Assembly: GCA_051656125.1 (NCBI GenBank)
Contig: JBOGBH010000052.1
Coordinates: forward strand, 310,001-374,000
Source: CAMREV01 sp051656125
GTDB lineage: Bacteria > Bacillota_I > Bacilli_A > Mycoplasmatales > Mycoplasmoidaceae
Length of the DNA: 64,000 nt
Direction of reading: 5' to 3'
The translations under genes and the position numbers were made by a program. The stretch's first letter is position 1. Each line of letters opens with the position of its first letter. Below are positions 44,673-54,198 of the stretch, piece after piece. Under the pieces are notes generated by a model. It searched no databases. It worked only from the letters and a program-made list of their open reading frames with translations, and was not told the DNA's origin.

Positions 44673-45155
44673 TTAAACTCCTCTTTGCGCTTTCTTAACG
44701 ATGTTTGTTTTTTTAGGTTGACTATTGTTTGATGTAGTAACAATTTTTTTAGGTGCAGATTTAGTAGAACTTGAATCTGTCTTAGTCATTTTTGAAATTT
44801 CATCTTTTTCATTTGATGAAACTTTTGTTTTTGATTTGTCTTTAGGTTTTTCTTCAGTAGCATTTATAACTGCATCAGGATCAAAAGCTAAACCCTTTCC
44901 AATTGAATTAGTAATTCTTTTTCCATCTTTTCATTCAATTAAAGCATAGTTATGAGATGAAACAGATAATTCAACATTTCTTTCTCTTAATACAAAGAAT
45001 GAAACAGCAATAGTTTTTTTAACTAGCTTAACTTTATGTGTTTTTTCTAATTGTCCTGCAGCAGCTTTGAATCTATATTCTAATAAATCATTTTTTAGTT
45101 TGATTATTAAATCAGCTAATTCTTTATTACTTTTTTTTCTTAAATCATTAACCAT
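44673..45155 (-). CDS. rpmC: Ribosomal protein L29 with a long C-terminal tail
   Basis: The first 65-70 residues are L29 (NDLRKKSNKELADLIIKLKNDLLEYRFKAA), which sits at the tunnel exit near the SRP docking site. The protein then continues to 160 residues with a Lys/Ser/Thr-rich low-complexity tail ending in PKKTNIVKKAQRGV. Typical L29 is 60-70 residues, though some mycoplasmas have longer forms. TGA at 44931 is Trp, and the tail is in frame with no stop. The start overlaps the rplP end by eight bases. Confidence 0.92.
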
Positions 45156-45570
45156 TTGGATTCTCCTCTTTATGAATTATTTTTCATGTAACACATAATT
45201 TGTTCCCAGCTTTTCTTAAAGCCTCTTTCATTTCCTCAGGTGGTATGCCAGCAATTTCAAACATAACTGTTCCTTCTTTAACTACTGCTACCCATTTTTC
45301 AGGAGAACCTTTACCAGATCCCATACGAACTTCTAATGGTTTTTTAGTTAAAGATAGATGCGGGAATATTCTTATTCACATTTTACCTGTTTTACCTAAA
45401 CACTTTGAAATTGCAATTCTTGCAGATTCAATTTGTCTATCAGTAACTCAAGCACCTTGTGTAGAAACTAGTCCATATTCACCAAAAGCAACATATCTGT
45501 TTCCTTTTGCTTTACCTTCATATTTAATTCTATGAGGCTTTCTATATTTTGTTCTTTTAGGTTGTAGCAT
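45148..45570 (-). CDS. rplP: Ribosomal protein L16
   Basis: L16, 140 residues, helps form the A-site tRNA binding region. MLQPKRTKYRKPHR at the start, ESARIAISKCLGKTGKMWIRIFPH and RMGSGKGSPEKWVAVVKEG are the conserved blocks. TGA codons are Trp, so standard-code tools show only a spurious reverse ORF here. ATG 45570 lies two bases before the rpsC stop. It overlaps rpmC by eight bases. Confidence 0.96.
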
Positions 45571-45572
45571 TT

Positions 45573-46304
45573 TTAAGCCTCCCTAGGCGCTTTCTTGTTT
45601 TGTTTTTTAGGATCAAAACTAGCTCTTTTTGATTTAATTAAAATTGGATTTTCATTAACTAATTTGTTACCAAAAATTTCTCCCCTATTAATTCAAACTT
45701 TTACACCTATTAATCCATAAGTTGTATGAGCTTCTTCTAATGCATAATCAATGTCAGCTCTAATAGTTGATAGTGGAATAACACCTTCAGAGTAACCTTC
45801 TACCCTAGCCATCTCTACTCCACCTAGTCTTCCTGAAACTTTAGTTTTTACACCTAAAGCTCCTGCAGCTAAAACTTTTTTAATTGACATTTTTTGTGCA
45901 TTTCTGAATGAAACTTTTTTCTCAATAGCATCAGCTATTTCTCTTGCAACTAATCTTGCAGATAATTGTGGATTTTCAATAGTAATAATTTTAGTATTTA
46001 CTTTAATTTTTTTGCCAACTATCATGCTAATTTCTTTTTTGATTTTTTCTAAATTAGCGCCTTCTTTTCCAAATAAAAAACCTGGTTGAGAAGAGTAAAT
46101 AAATAATTCAATATTTGTCTGTTGTCTTTCAATTTCAACATTTGAAATTTGAGCATCTTTATATTTTTTAATTAATAGTTCTCTGATTTTGTGATCCTGA
46201 ACTAATCATTTAGCAAATTGCTTTCTATCTTCAGCAATTCATCTTGATTGTCAGTCCTTGTTAACACCATATCTTAAACTATTAGGATTTGCTTTTTGAC
46301 CCAT
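45573..46304 (-). CDS. rpsC: Ribosomal protein S3
   Basis: S3, 243 residues, forms part of the mRNA entry channel. MGQKANPNSLRYGVNKDW at the start, a KH domain with GFLFGKEGANLEKIKKEI, and the C-terminal GVKTKVSGRLGGVEMAR and YGLIGVKVWI are diagnostic. Several TGA codons are Trp. ATG 46304 lies four bases after rplV. It is followed by rplP two bases later. Confidence 0.97.
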
Positions 46305-46308
46305 AATA

Positions 46309-46860
46309 TTATTTACTTCCCTTGTTTTCTATTTTTGAATTTTTAATTGTTTTTGACTTAGTAGTTTTTGAAACCTTATCTTTTTTAACAACTGGTTTTT
46401 TTGCTTTAGAATCTTTGCTAGTTTTTGACAAATTTTCTTTTCTTTGTTTTGCACTATAGCCTTTATTTGCTTGTGCTCTTTTTGTTTTTAAATCTTTAAT
46501 TTTTTTAAGATCTTTTTTCATTTCCTCAGGATCATCTGAAAGAGTTATTTCAATATGAGAATATCTTTTCTTTAATAAATCTGCTGAACCTCTTGCTCTT
46601 GGATTTGTTCTTTTTAATGTTGGAGCTTGATTAGCTACAATTTTATAAATATATAATTTAGAACCATCCATTGCATGATTGTTAGTAGCATTTGCTATTG
46701 CTTGAATTAATAATTTTTTAACAATTGGTGCAGCTTTTTTATCTGTGTTATCTAAAATAATTAAAGACTCGGTAACTGGTTTATTTCTAATTAGATCAAC
46801 TACAAGTTTAGCCTTTTGACTAGAAATGTGAATATATCTTTGTATTGCTGTTGCTTTCAT
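46309..46860 (-). CDS. rplV: Ribosomal protein L22 with a basic C-terminal extension
   Basis: Residues 1-110 are L22, which lines the exit tunnel: YIHISSQKAKLVVDLIRNK, AIANATNNHAMDGSKLYI and PTLKRTNPRARGSADLLKKRYSHIEI with the beta-hairpin. Then a Lys/Ser-rich tail of about 70 residues extends the protein to 183 residues (typical 110-120). L22 and L29, the two tailed proteins, both sit near the tunnel exit. It lies between rpsS and rpsC. Confidence 0.94.
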   Translation of the reverse strand: MKATAIQRYIHISSQKAKLVVDLIRNKPVTESLIILDNTDKKAAPIVKKLLIQAIANATNNHAMDGSKLYIYKIVANQAPTLKRTNPRARGSADLLKKRYSHIEITLSDDPEEMKKDLKKIKDLKTKRAQANKGYSAKQRKENLSKTSKDSKAKKPVVKKDKVSKTTKSKTIKNSKIENKGSK

Positions 46861-46868
46861 AATTATCC

Positions 46869-47135
46869 TTATTTCCTATTACCTGTATGACCTTTGTAAG
46901 TTCTAGTAGGAGAGAATTCTCCTAATTTATGACCTACCATGTCGTCAGTTACATAAACATTAATAAATTGTTTACCATTATGCACTTCAAATGTTAATCC
47001 TACAAATTCAGGGAATATTGTACTTCTTCTAGATCAAGTTTTAATATTTTTCTTTTTATCTTGTGCATTCATGCTTACAACTTTTTTTAATAAGCTAGGT
47101 TCAACATAAGCACCTTTTTTTGAGCTTCTTGACAT
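46869..47135 (-). CDS. rpsS: Ribosomal protein S19
   Basis: S19, 88 residues, at the head of the 30S subunit. MSRSSKKGAYVEPSLLKK, TWSRRSTIFPEFVGLTFEVHNG and GHKLGEFSPTRTYKGHTG are the conserved blocks. A TGA codon encodes the Trp of the second block. ATG 47135 lies 16 bases after the rplB stop. It is followed by rplV. Confidence 0.97.
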
Positions 47136-47151
47136 AAATTAATTATTCTCC

Positions 47152-47994
47152 TTAATTTTTTCTTCTTCTTACAATTAATGCACTTGAAGATTTTTTCTTA
47201 TTTCTAGTTTTAACACCCATGTGTCTTTTACCTCAAGGAGTTCTAGGAGCATCCATACCAATTGGTTGTCTACCTTCCCCTCCCCCATGTGGGTGATCAT
47301 TAGGGTTCATTGCTGAACCTCTAACTGTTGGTCTTATACCTTTATTTCTATTTTTACCAGCTTTACCAATATTTACTAAGTTATGATCAATGTTTGAAAC
47401 TCTACCTATAGTTGCAAAACAGTTGTTCATTACTTTTCTAACTTCGCCTGAAGAAAGTTTTACAATTGTGTAATCACCAGTTTCATCTTTACCCAAGATT
47501 TGTGATGCAGTGCCTGCAGATCTTGATAATTGTCCACCCTTACCATGAATTAATTCAATATTATGAACAAATGTACCTTCTGGAATCATTGAAATTGGCA
47601 TTGAATTTCCAATTTGAATATCGCATCCATTTTTACTAGAAACTATTTTGTCTCCAATTTTGATTTTTTCTGGAGAGATGATATATCTTTTATCACCATC
47701 TTCATAAGATACTAATGAAATGAAACAAGTTCTATTAGGATCATATTCAACAGTTTTAACATAAGCAACTTTGTCATATTTATCTCTTTTGAAATCAATT
47801 ATTCTATATTTCTGTTTTTGTCCGCCACCTTTGTGTCTTACAGTAATTTTACCTTGGTTGTTTCTACCAGATTTTTTGTTTTGACTAACAAGTAATTTTT
47901 TATAAGGTTCATTAGTAGTAAGAGAAGCTTTATAATCTATTACTATAGTTTGTCTTATACCACTACTTCTGGCCTTGATTCTTTTTATAGGCAT
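47152..47994 (-). CDS. rplB: Ribosomal protein L2
   Basis: L2, 280 residues, is essential for peptidyl transfer. KITVRHKGGGQKQKYRIIDFKR, GKAGKNRNKGIRPTVRGSAMNP and NDHPHGGGEGRQPIGMDAPRTPW are near invariant in the family. The Trp in the last motif is TGA at 47233. ATG 47994 begins MPIKRIKARSSG. It lies between rplW and rpsS. Confidence 0.98.
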
Positions 47995-48010
47995 TTTCTC
48001 TCCTTACCAA

Positions 48011-48313
48011 TTATTCCTTTTTTTCTTCTTCATCAAATACAATTTCAGTTCCTGGTAACAATGTTATGATTGCAATTTTTTTAGCTTTCTTAACTCCTGG
48101 ATTTCTAGTACCTGTCTTTGTTTTTTTTTCAATTTTGCTTACAATGTTTACTTTTTCACATTTAATTCCATAGATAGCTTGAAAAGCTTCTTGCACTAAT
48201 TTTTTAGTTGCTTTTTTATTAACAACAAAACAGTATTTCTTTTTATCTAACGAATTCATTAAATATGTTTTTTCAGTATTGTAAGGTTTGATTATTACTT
48301 CACTTAAATTCAT
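48011..48313 (-). CDS. rplW: Ribosomal protein L23
   Basis: L23, 100 residues, at the tunnel exit and docking site for trigger factor and SRP. VIIKPYNTEKTYLM, YCFVVNKKATKKLVQEA and the loop ending RNPGVKKAKKIAI are family features. The start ATG overlaps the rplD stop by one base (TAATG), so the two are translationally coupled. Confidence 0.96.
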   Translation of the reverse strand: MNLSEVIIKPYNTEKTYLMNSLDKKKYCFVVNKKATKKLVQEAFQAIYGIKCEKVNIVSKIEKKTKTGTRNPGVKKAKKIAIITLLPGTEIVFDEEEKKE

Positions 48314-48948
48314 TATGCAAATACCTCCGATAATTTATCAAAAGCATTTTCTTGACATATTGTAATATGACTATTAGCAATATCTCTAGTTGAAACTTGA
48401 TTTCATTTTTTTGAACATACTTTTTGAATATTTCTACAAGATAAGTTGAAATTCTCATTCTTATCATCGTTTAATATAAATAATATTTTTTTATTATTAA
48501 TTTCTAATTTTTTTAATAAAGTATCAATTTTATTAGTTGATGGAGTTTTCATATCAATGTCATTTACCATTAAATAAATTTGATTTTCTTTAAGTTTAAA
48601 TGTAATTGCTGATCTAATAGCTAATTTTCTAACTTTTTTATTTAATTTTATATCATAGTTTCTATTTGGTTTTGGACCGAATACAACTCCACCACCAACT
48701 CATTGTGGAGATCTTGTTGAACCTTGTCTAGCTTTTCCTGTATGCTTTTGTCTTCATGGTTTTCTACCACCACCTCTAACTTCAGCTTTTGTTTTAGTTG
48801 AGTGAGTACCTTGTCTCTCACCAGCATTTTCAGATAGTATAGAATCAAAAATTGCTTGCTTACTAGGTTTAGATTCAATTAAACTAGTATTTTTTAAATC
48901 AATTTTTTTTATGTTACCAGCTAAATCTACTAAATTTACTTTTTCCAT
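48313..48948 (-). CDS. rplD: Ribosomal protein L4
   Basis: L4, 211 residues, reaches into the exit tunnel and in other bacteria regulates the S10 operon. RQGTHSTKTKAEVRGGGRKPW, RQKHTGKARQGSTRSPQWVGGG and VFGPKPNRNYD are diagnostic. TGA codons (48754 and others) are Trp. ATG 48948 begins MEKVNLVDLAG. It lies between rplC and rplW. Confidence 0.96.
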
Positions 48949-48972
48949 TTGTATAACCTTTCTTCTTATTTA

Positions 48973-49677
48973 CTATGCTGCTGCATCAATATTTTGATTT
49001 TCAACTTTATTGTTCTTAACAATATTGCTTATTTTTTTGAAATTCTTTACTCTATTTGTAGTTTTAATAACAACTAAAGAATTTTTTGGACCAGGAACTG
49101 ATCCTTTGATTAAAATTAAATTTTTTGATAGATCGATATCAACTATTGGTAAGTTATGAATTGTAACCAATTCTTGTCCGTAATGTCCAGACATTTTTTT
49201 ACCCTTCATAACTCTTTGACCTTGGCTACCACCCCTACCAAAAGATATTGAACCTTGGTATCTATGAGGGTAACCAGCACCATGAGATTTAGGACCGCAT
49301 TTAAAGTTTCATCTTTTAATTGCTCCTGTAAAACCATGACCTTTTGAAATAGCTTGTACATCTACATGATCACCAATTTTAAATGTGTCAACTTTAATTA
49401 AATCACCGACATTGTATCCATCAACATTTCTAAATTCTTTAATATGTTTTTTTGGATCACAATTTGCCTTTTTGAAAATACCTAATTCACTTTTGCTTAT
49501 ATTTTTTTCACTACAGCTTAAGAAGCCAACTTTAGTAGAAACATATTTATGTTTTTCTAAATTCTTTGTTTCAAGAACAAAATTTGGTTCAGAATGTATA
49601 ACTGTAACAGGAATCATTTTTCCATCTTCTAGAAAAGAAGATATCATTCCAATCTTTTTACCTAATATCATTTTCAT
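48973..49677 (-). CDS. rplC: Ribosomal protein L3
   Basis: L3, 234 residues, initiates 50S assembly. MILGKKIGMISSFLEDGKMIPVT at the start, SKGHGFTGAIKRWNFKCGPKSHG and HRYQGSISFGRG followed by MSGHYG are conserved. TGA at 49309 is Trp. The first of two ATGs (49677) is used because AGGAG lies six to seven bases upstream. It follows rpsJ by 15 bases. Confidence 0.97.
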
Positions 49678-49692
49678 ATTCTTCTCCTAATC

Positions 49693-49995
49693 TTATAAAG
49701 AAATCTTAATTTCTACACCAGTAGCTAGTGAAAGTGTTTTAAGTTTTTGAATTGACTCACCAGATGTATTAGTTATTATTAATAATCTTTTGTGAGTTCT
49801 TCTTTCAAATTGTTCCATTGATGGCTTATTTACATGGGGAGATCTACATATAGTAAATATTTCCTTTTTTGTTGGTAAAGGTATTGGACCCTTAACATTT
49901 GCTCCTGTATCTTTTACAGTTTTAATTATTTTTTTAATTGATGAATCTAATAATCTGTGATCATAAGAAAATAATTTTATTTTCAGTTCATTCAT
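49693..49995 (-). CDS. rpsJ: Ribosomal protein S10 (NusE)
   Basis: S10, 100 residues, works in the 30S head and, with NusB (20475-20858), in rRNA antitermination at boxA. IKLFSYDHRLLDSSIKKII, GPIPLPTKKEIFTICRSPH and the QFERRTHKRLLII block are diagnostic. First gene of the long ribosomal operon. ATG 49995 follows AAAGGAG. A promoter with TATAAT lies about 80 bases upstream. Confidence 0.98.
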   Translation of the reverse strand: MNELKIKLFSYDHRLLDSSIKKIIKTVKDTGANVKGPIPLPTKKEIFTICRSPHVNKPSMEQFERRTHKRLLIITNTSGESIQKLKTLSLATGVEIKISL

Positions 49996-50076
49996 TTTAA
50001 AAACTCCTTTTTTTCATATATAAATTTTGTTAACAACTTGTATCGGTGTATCATAAAAATAAAATTACACTTTGTA

Positions 50077-50104
50077 ATTATACTATTAAAATTAAAAAAT
50101 ACAA
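50077..50104 (-). promoter_or_regulatory. Promoter of the S10-spc-alpha operon
   Basis: Minus strand: -35 TTGTAT (50104-50099), 16-base spacer, perfect -10 TATAAT (50082-50077). The -35 is directly after the scpB stop. The first transcribed bases can form a short hairpin (AATTAC/GTAATT). It would drive the whole set of about 30 genes down to rplQ. Confidence 0.65.
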
Positions 50105-50110
50105 AGAAAA

Positions 50111-50671
50111 TTATTCTTCTCTATTTGAATCGAAAAAGTCAAAGTCTTCTTCATCATCAAATGAAGAAGTTTTTATCTCAGGAAGTTCAGATAAATTTTT
50201 TATTCCAAAGACATCATAAAATTTTTCTGATACTTTGTATAGGAAGGGTTTGCCTTGTGAATCTGCTCTACCAATTTCTTCAATTAAGCCCAATTCTAAA
50301 AGTTTCATAATTTGTTGTGTTGGATCTATTTTTTTAATATCATGTATTTTAGTTCTAGTACATGGAGAGTTATAAGCAATAATTGCTAAAGTTTCTATTA
50401 ATGAAGAATTTAAAGGATTTTTTACAATATGATTTTGTTCAGGAAATAATTTATCATGAACATTGCTTTTAGTAACTAGTAAGTATTTTTTACCAAATTT
50501 TTTAATTTCTAAACCTCTATCTTCATGTTCAAAACTTGAAATAAGTTCACTCATTTCATTTTCGAAAACACTTTCCTCAACATTTATAATTTCTAGTAAC
50601 TCAGCTTGTTCTATTCCCTTTTTTCCTCGAATAAAAAGAATAGCTTCTATCAATGGCTTAATATTTTTCAT
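50111..50671 (-). CDS. scpB: Segregation and condensation protein ScpB
   Basis: A 186-residue winged-helix kleisin partner that with ScpA and SMC compacts the chromosome. PLIEAILFIRGKKGIEQAEL, LIETLAIIAYNSPCTRTKI and the LELGLIEEIGRADSQGKPFLY block are typical of ScpB. An acidic tail rich in Asp, Glu and Phe follows. The start lies one base after the scpA stop. smc itself is not in the window. Confidence 0.93.
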   Translation of the reverse strand: MKNIKPLIEAILFIRGKKGIEQAELLEIINVEESVFENEMSELISSFEHEDRGLEIKKFGKKYLLVTKSNVHDKLFPEQNHIVKNPLNSSLIETLAIIAYNSPCTRTKIHDIKKIDPTQQIMKLLELGLIEEIGRADSQGKPFLYKVSEKFYDVFGIKNLSELPEIKTSSFDDEEDFDFFDSNREE

Positions 50672-50672
50672 T

Positions 50673-51455
50673 TTATAATCCTAAATCTATTTTTTTAATA
50701 ATGATATCAACATCGTTATTTATTTCTTGCTCTAAAACAATATTACCATTTCTAACCAATACAAGTAATGCTACAAATGTAACAGCTAAATATTGTTTAG
50801 ATATTTTAGAACTTGGAAAAGATGAAAGTAATTCAAATAAAGAAATATTATTTGAATTTAATTTCTTTAAAAAGTTTGTTATTTCATTAGTTACATCTTC
50901 AATTGATAATTCTGAAATATCAATATTAATTATATCATTCTCATTTTTCTGTAACTTTTTAAATATATTCCTCATTGATTTTAATAAAACATTAGGAGAA
51001 ATACTTTCAGGCATTTCCTCTTGAACAATATCATCTAATTGAAAAAAATCTACTTCTTTAGTATGCATTTTTTCTCTTTCAGCCATTCTATTAAAAAGAT
51101 TTGGAACTAATTCTCTAAATTGTTTTTGTAATAAAATTCTTTGAATAAACTTATCATCTTCCATTTCATTTTCTAATTTTTCTTGACTTGTTGTTATTCC
51201 TAAAATTTTCTTTGATTTCAACTCGAAAAAATAAGTAATCATAGAAAGATACTCTGTAATATCATCTATTTTCATATCATGAAGGTGTTTTTGAACATAG
51301 TTAACATATGAAACTGAAACATAAAGTAAGTCAATGTTTAATATGTCAAACTTTCTTTCTTTAATTAAACTAAAAAGAAGATCAACTGGACCGTTGAAAT
51401 CTCCAATAGTTAATGATAAATTATCAAAATTACTTAAATTTTTAAAGTCGGACAT
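50673..51455 (-). CDS. scpA: Segregation and condensation protein ScpA
   Basis: A 260-residue kleisin that bridges the SMC heads. The N-terminal GDFNGPVDLLFSLIKERKFDI is the family signature. The middle is charged and variable, and the C-terminal winged-helix part includes YLAVTFVALLVLVRNGNIVL. Start ATG 51455 overlaps the plsC stop by one base (TAATG). scpA-scpB adjacency is conserved in Gram-positives and mycoplasmas. Confidence 0.92.
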   Translation of the reverse strand: MSDFKNLSNFDNLSLTIGDFNGPVDLLFSLIKERKFDILNIDLLYVSVSYVNYVQKHLHDMKIDDITEYLSMITYFFELKSKKILGITTSQEKLENEMEDDKFIQRILLQKQFRELVPNLFNRMAEREKMHTKEVDFFQLDDIVQEEMPESISPNVLLKSMRNIFKKLQKNENDIINIDISELSIEDVTNEITNFLKKLNSNNISLFELLSSFPSSKISKQYLAVTFVALLVLVRNGNIVLEQEINNDVDIIIKKIDLGL

Positions 51456-52243
51456 TAATTGGCCTTTTCTTCTCTTCTTTTTTTAAGAATCAAATATTCT
51501 TTTTCAATGTTTTCTCTAATTCTTTCTGCTAGAATCTCTTTATTTTTTCCAGCATATTCAGAATGTTTTATTGGTTTTAAAAAAGAAACATCCACTTCCT
51601 TGTAACGATATCTTCTTTTTTCATCTTTTGACATAACACCTAGTGTGCCATATACAGCAACAGGAACTATGGTAGTTAAATTATTAATTGCAGGAGCCAA
51701 ACCAGCACTTTTAATTTCCCCAATAACTCCTTCTTCTTCAATTCTTTGACCTTCCAAAAAAACAACCATTGAGTCTTTTTTTATTATTTCTTCTTCCTTT
51801 GATAAAACTTTTATTATTTCTCTTGGATTTTTTCTATCCAAAAATAAACAATCAATTAATACTGCTGCTCCATAAGCTAACTTGTTTTCAGACATTTCTT
51901 TTTTGGCAACAAAACGATAGTAAGGATAACCTTCATGCTCATATAAAAGTTTTATAAAAATAAGAGGATCAATATTAGATTTGTGGTTTGGAACATACAT
52001 CACTGGTCTTTTAGGAACATTTTCAAATCCAGTAACATTTATTTTTACATTGAATAAAAATAAAGCTTTTTTAACTACTTTGTAAGTCCTAAGAAATCTT
52101 TCATCAATTGGATAAAAATCTGGATTATTCTCATAATCTTTTGCTTTTCTATTACAGATTTGTATTGAAATTCATAAAGATGAAATTACATATGGAAAAG
52201 CTAGTCAGTGTCCTACATTTCTAAAAAAAAGTTTTAAATTCAT
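51455..52243 (-). CDS. plsC: 1-acyl-glycerol-3-phosphate acyltransferase PlsC
   Basis: A 262-residue membrane-bound acyltransferase that converts lysophosphatidate to phosphatidate, downstream of PlsX/PlsY. The catalytic H-x4-D is in PNHKSNIDP, the substrate motif in VVFLEGQRIEEEG (family EGTR), and a hydrophobic N-terminal helix anchors it. TGA codons in the N-terminal part are Trp, which extends the gene to ATG 52243. It overlaps scpA by one base. Confidence 0.9.
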
Positions 52244-52297
52244 TTTAAATAAAATTCCTTATTAAAGTACATATGTAAATTATAATAAATTTTTTAA

Positions 52298-53020
52298 TTA
52301 ATAATACACATTATATAAATAAAGTCCACAAGGATTTGCTTTATGAATTGATGAACCTTTTAATGGATTTAAAAGTAAATTTTTTATTGAATTAATATCT
52401 TTTTTACCTTCCAAAACTAACAAAGAATAACTAACAATCATTCTTACCATATATCTTAAAAAACCATCTCCATTTATTTTTATTTTTACTTTGTCACTAT
52501 TTTTTGTAACTTTGATTCAATATATTTCTCTTGTAGTATTTTTTAGTATTGAGGTGCTAAAAGATAAGAAATCGTGTTTACCTAAAAAAGTATTAAGTAT
52601 TTCTTGAAGTTTATCCAAATCTATTTCTTTATTGTATTGTAATTCTTTACTGCACATAAATGGATTTTTTTTGGACGTATTGATTACATATAAGTATGTT
52701 TTATTCTTAATTGAATATCTTGAATGAAAGTCTTCATCTACTAATTTAATTTTCTTTATATATAAATCTTCATTTATAGATTTATTTAATATAAAAACTA
52801 ATTTTTCTGTATCAATTTTCATATTTGAATCAAAATGAAAGTATTGATTCAAAGCATGAACACCCTTGTCAGTTCTTCCGCTACAATGAATTGATATTTT
52901 TTCCTTGAATATTTTTGATAAAATTTTTTCTAAATGATCTTGGATTGTTATTTCGTGTTTTTGTTTAGATCAACCATAGTAGTTTGATCCATCATATGAT
53001 ATGTTTACTAAATATCTCAT
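52298..53020 (-). CDS. truA: tRNA pseudouridine(38-40) synthase TruA
   Basis: A 240-residue pseudouridine synthase acting on the anticodon arm. The catalytic Asp51 is in SGRTDKGVHALNQ, and the N-terminal VNISYDGSNYYGW and C-terminal DGFLRYMVRMIV are conserved. TGA codons are Trp. Start ATG 53020 overlaps the ecfT stop by one base. truA following the ecf genes is a common Firmicute and mycoplasma order. Confidence 0.95.
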
Positions 53021-54198
53021 TAGCTTTGAATCATTAAAGCATCTAGTATCCCAAATGGGGTTATTAGAATGGGATTACCTTTGATGAATATTAATGTAAT
53101 TACAAAACCAAAATAAATCAATACCAAACCAAAGAAAATTATATCTAGATACTTAATTGAAAATATTCTATATCTAGTTCTGATACTTCTTGGATCGTAA
53201 GCTCTTGCTTCCATAGCATTTGATAATTCATCTGCCTTTCTAAAAGCAATAGAGAATAAAGGAACTACTAATGAAGCTAAAGATTTCATTTTATCAAAAC
53301 CATTTCCATTTCTAAAATCTACGCCTCTAGATGCCTGAGCATTTAGAACTCTATTTGCTTCGTCTAATAGTGAAGGGATAAATCTTATTGATAAAGAGAT
53401 AGTCATTGATCATTCACTTATAGGAGCCTTTAAGTATCTTAAAGGACTTAATATATCTTCAATTGCATATGTCATCTCAATAGATGAAGTTGTCGAAGTA
53501 AGAATTGTTATTACTAAAATCATTGCAAATATTTTTAATGTAACATATGCCATTAAACCTAAAGAAAATGATGAAATTGCATATCACTCAGTTGAATATG
53601 AAAACATATAAAGCTGTCCTGATTCAATAGCAAATTCATTTATTATTGTTTTACCATTTGATCCAATAATTCCATTTAGTAATCTTTCTATATCATTAAC
53701 ATTCGCAGAATTTATATCTATGACATAAAAACCATTACCAGAAATATTTAGTGATGCTCCGGTTCCAGCAAGAATCTCATTTATTTGAGACACAAGATTA
53801 GTTTCTATTGTTCCACCCCAAATATCTCCATGACCAAATCATTTTCCATCTAAAAAAACTATGTTTGGATTATTTTCATTTAATCAAAAAGGATTTTTAA
53901 AAATAGCGAATGAACTATTAAAATTGAAAATAGTTCCTGGTGTTTTATAACTAACCCAATTAATCAATGTCAAAAGTAGAGCCATAAATAAAATAGAAAC
54001 AAAAATTTTTCATAATCTTCTAACTGGTAATTTAGCAGCAAAATATATTCCAAATATTATACTTATAAGTATTAATTGAAATAAAAAACCATAAGGAACA
54101 AAAATTAATATTATAAAAAATATTACTGAAATCATTTTTATAGATGGGTTAATTTTATGGATAATTGAATCTTTATAAATATAACTATCTTGTATCAT
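53020..54198 (-). CDS. ecfT: ECF transporter transmembrane subunit EcfT with an internal insertion
   Basis: A 392-residue membrane scaffold that couples ATPases EcfA1/EcfA2 to vitamin-binding S subunits. The two Ala-Arg motifs in coupling helices are visible as NAQASRGVDF and AMEARAYDPRS. Typical EcfT is about 260-270 residues. The excess is a polar, probably extracellular, Asn/Gly-rich segment of about 110 residues between the second and third helix regions. TGA codons are Trp. It overlaps ecfA2 and truA by one base each. Confidence 0.9.

Noticed and set aside
45200..45535. Plus-strand 111-residue open frame
   Set aside because: It is antisense to rplP, which is complete on the minus strand when TGA is read as Trp.
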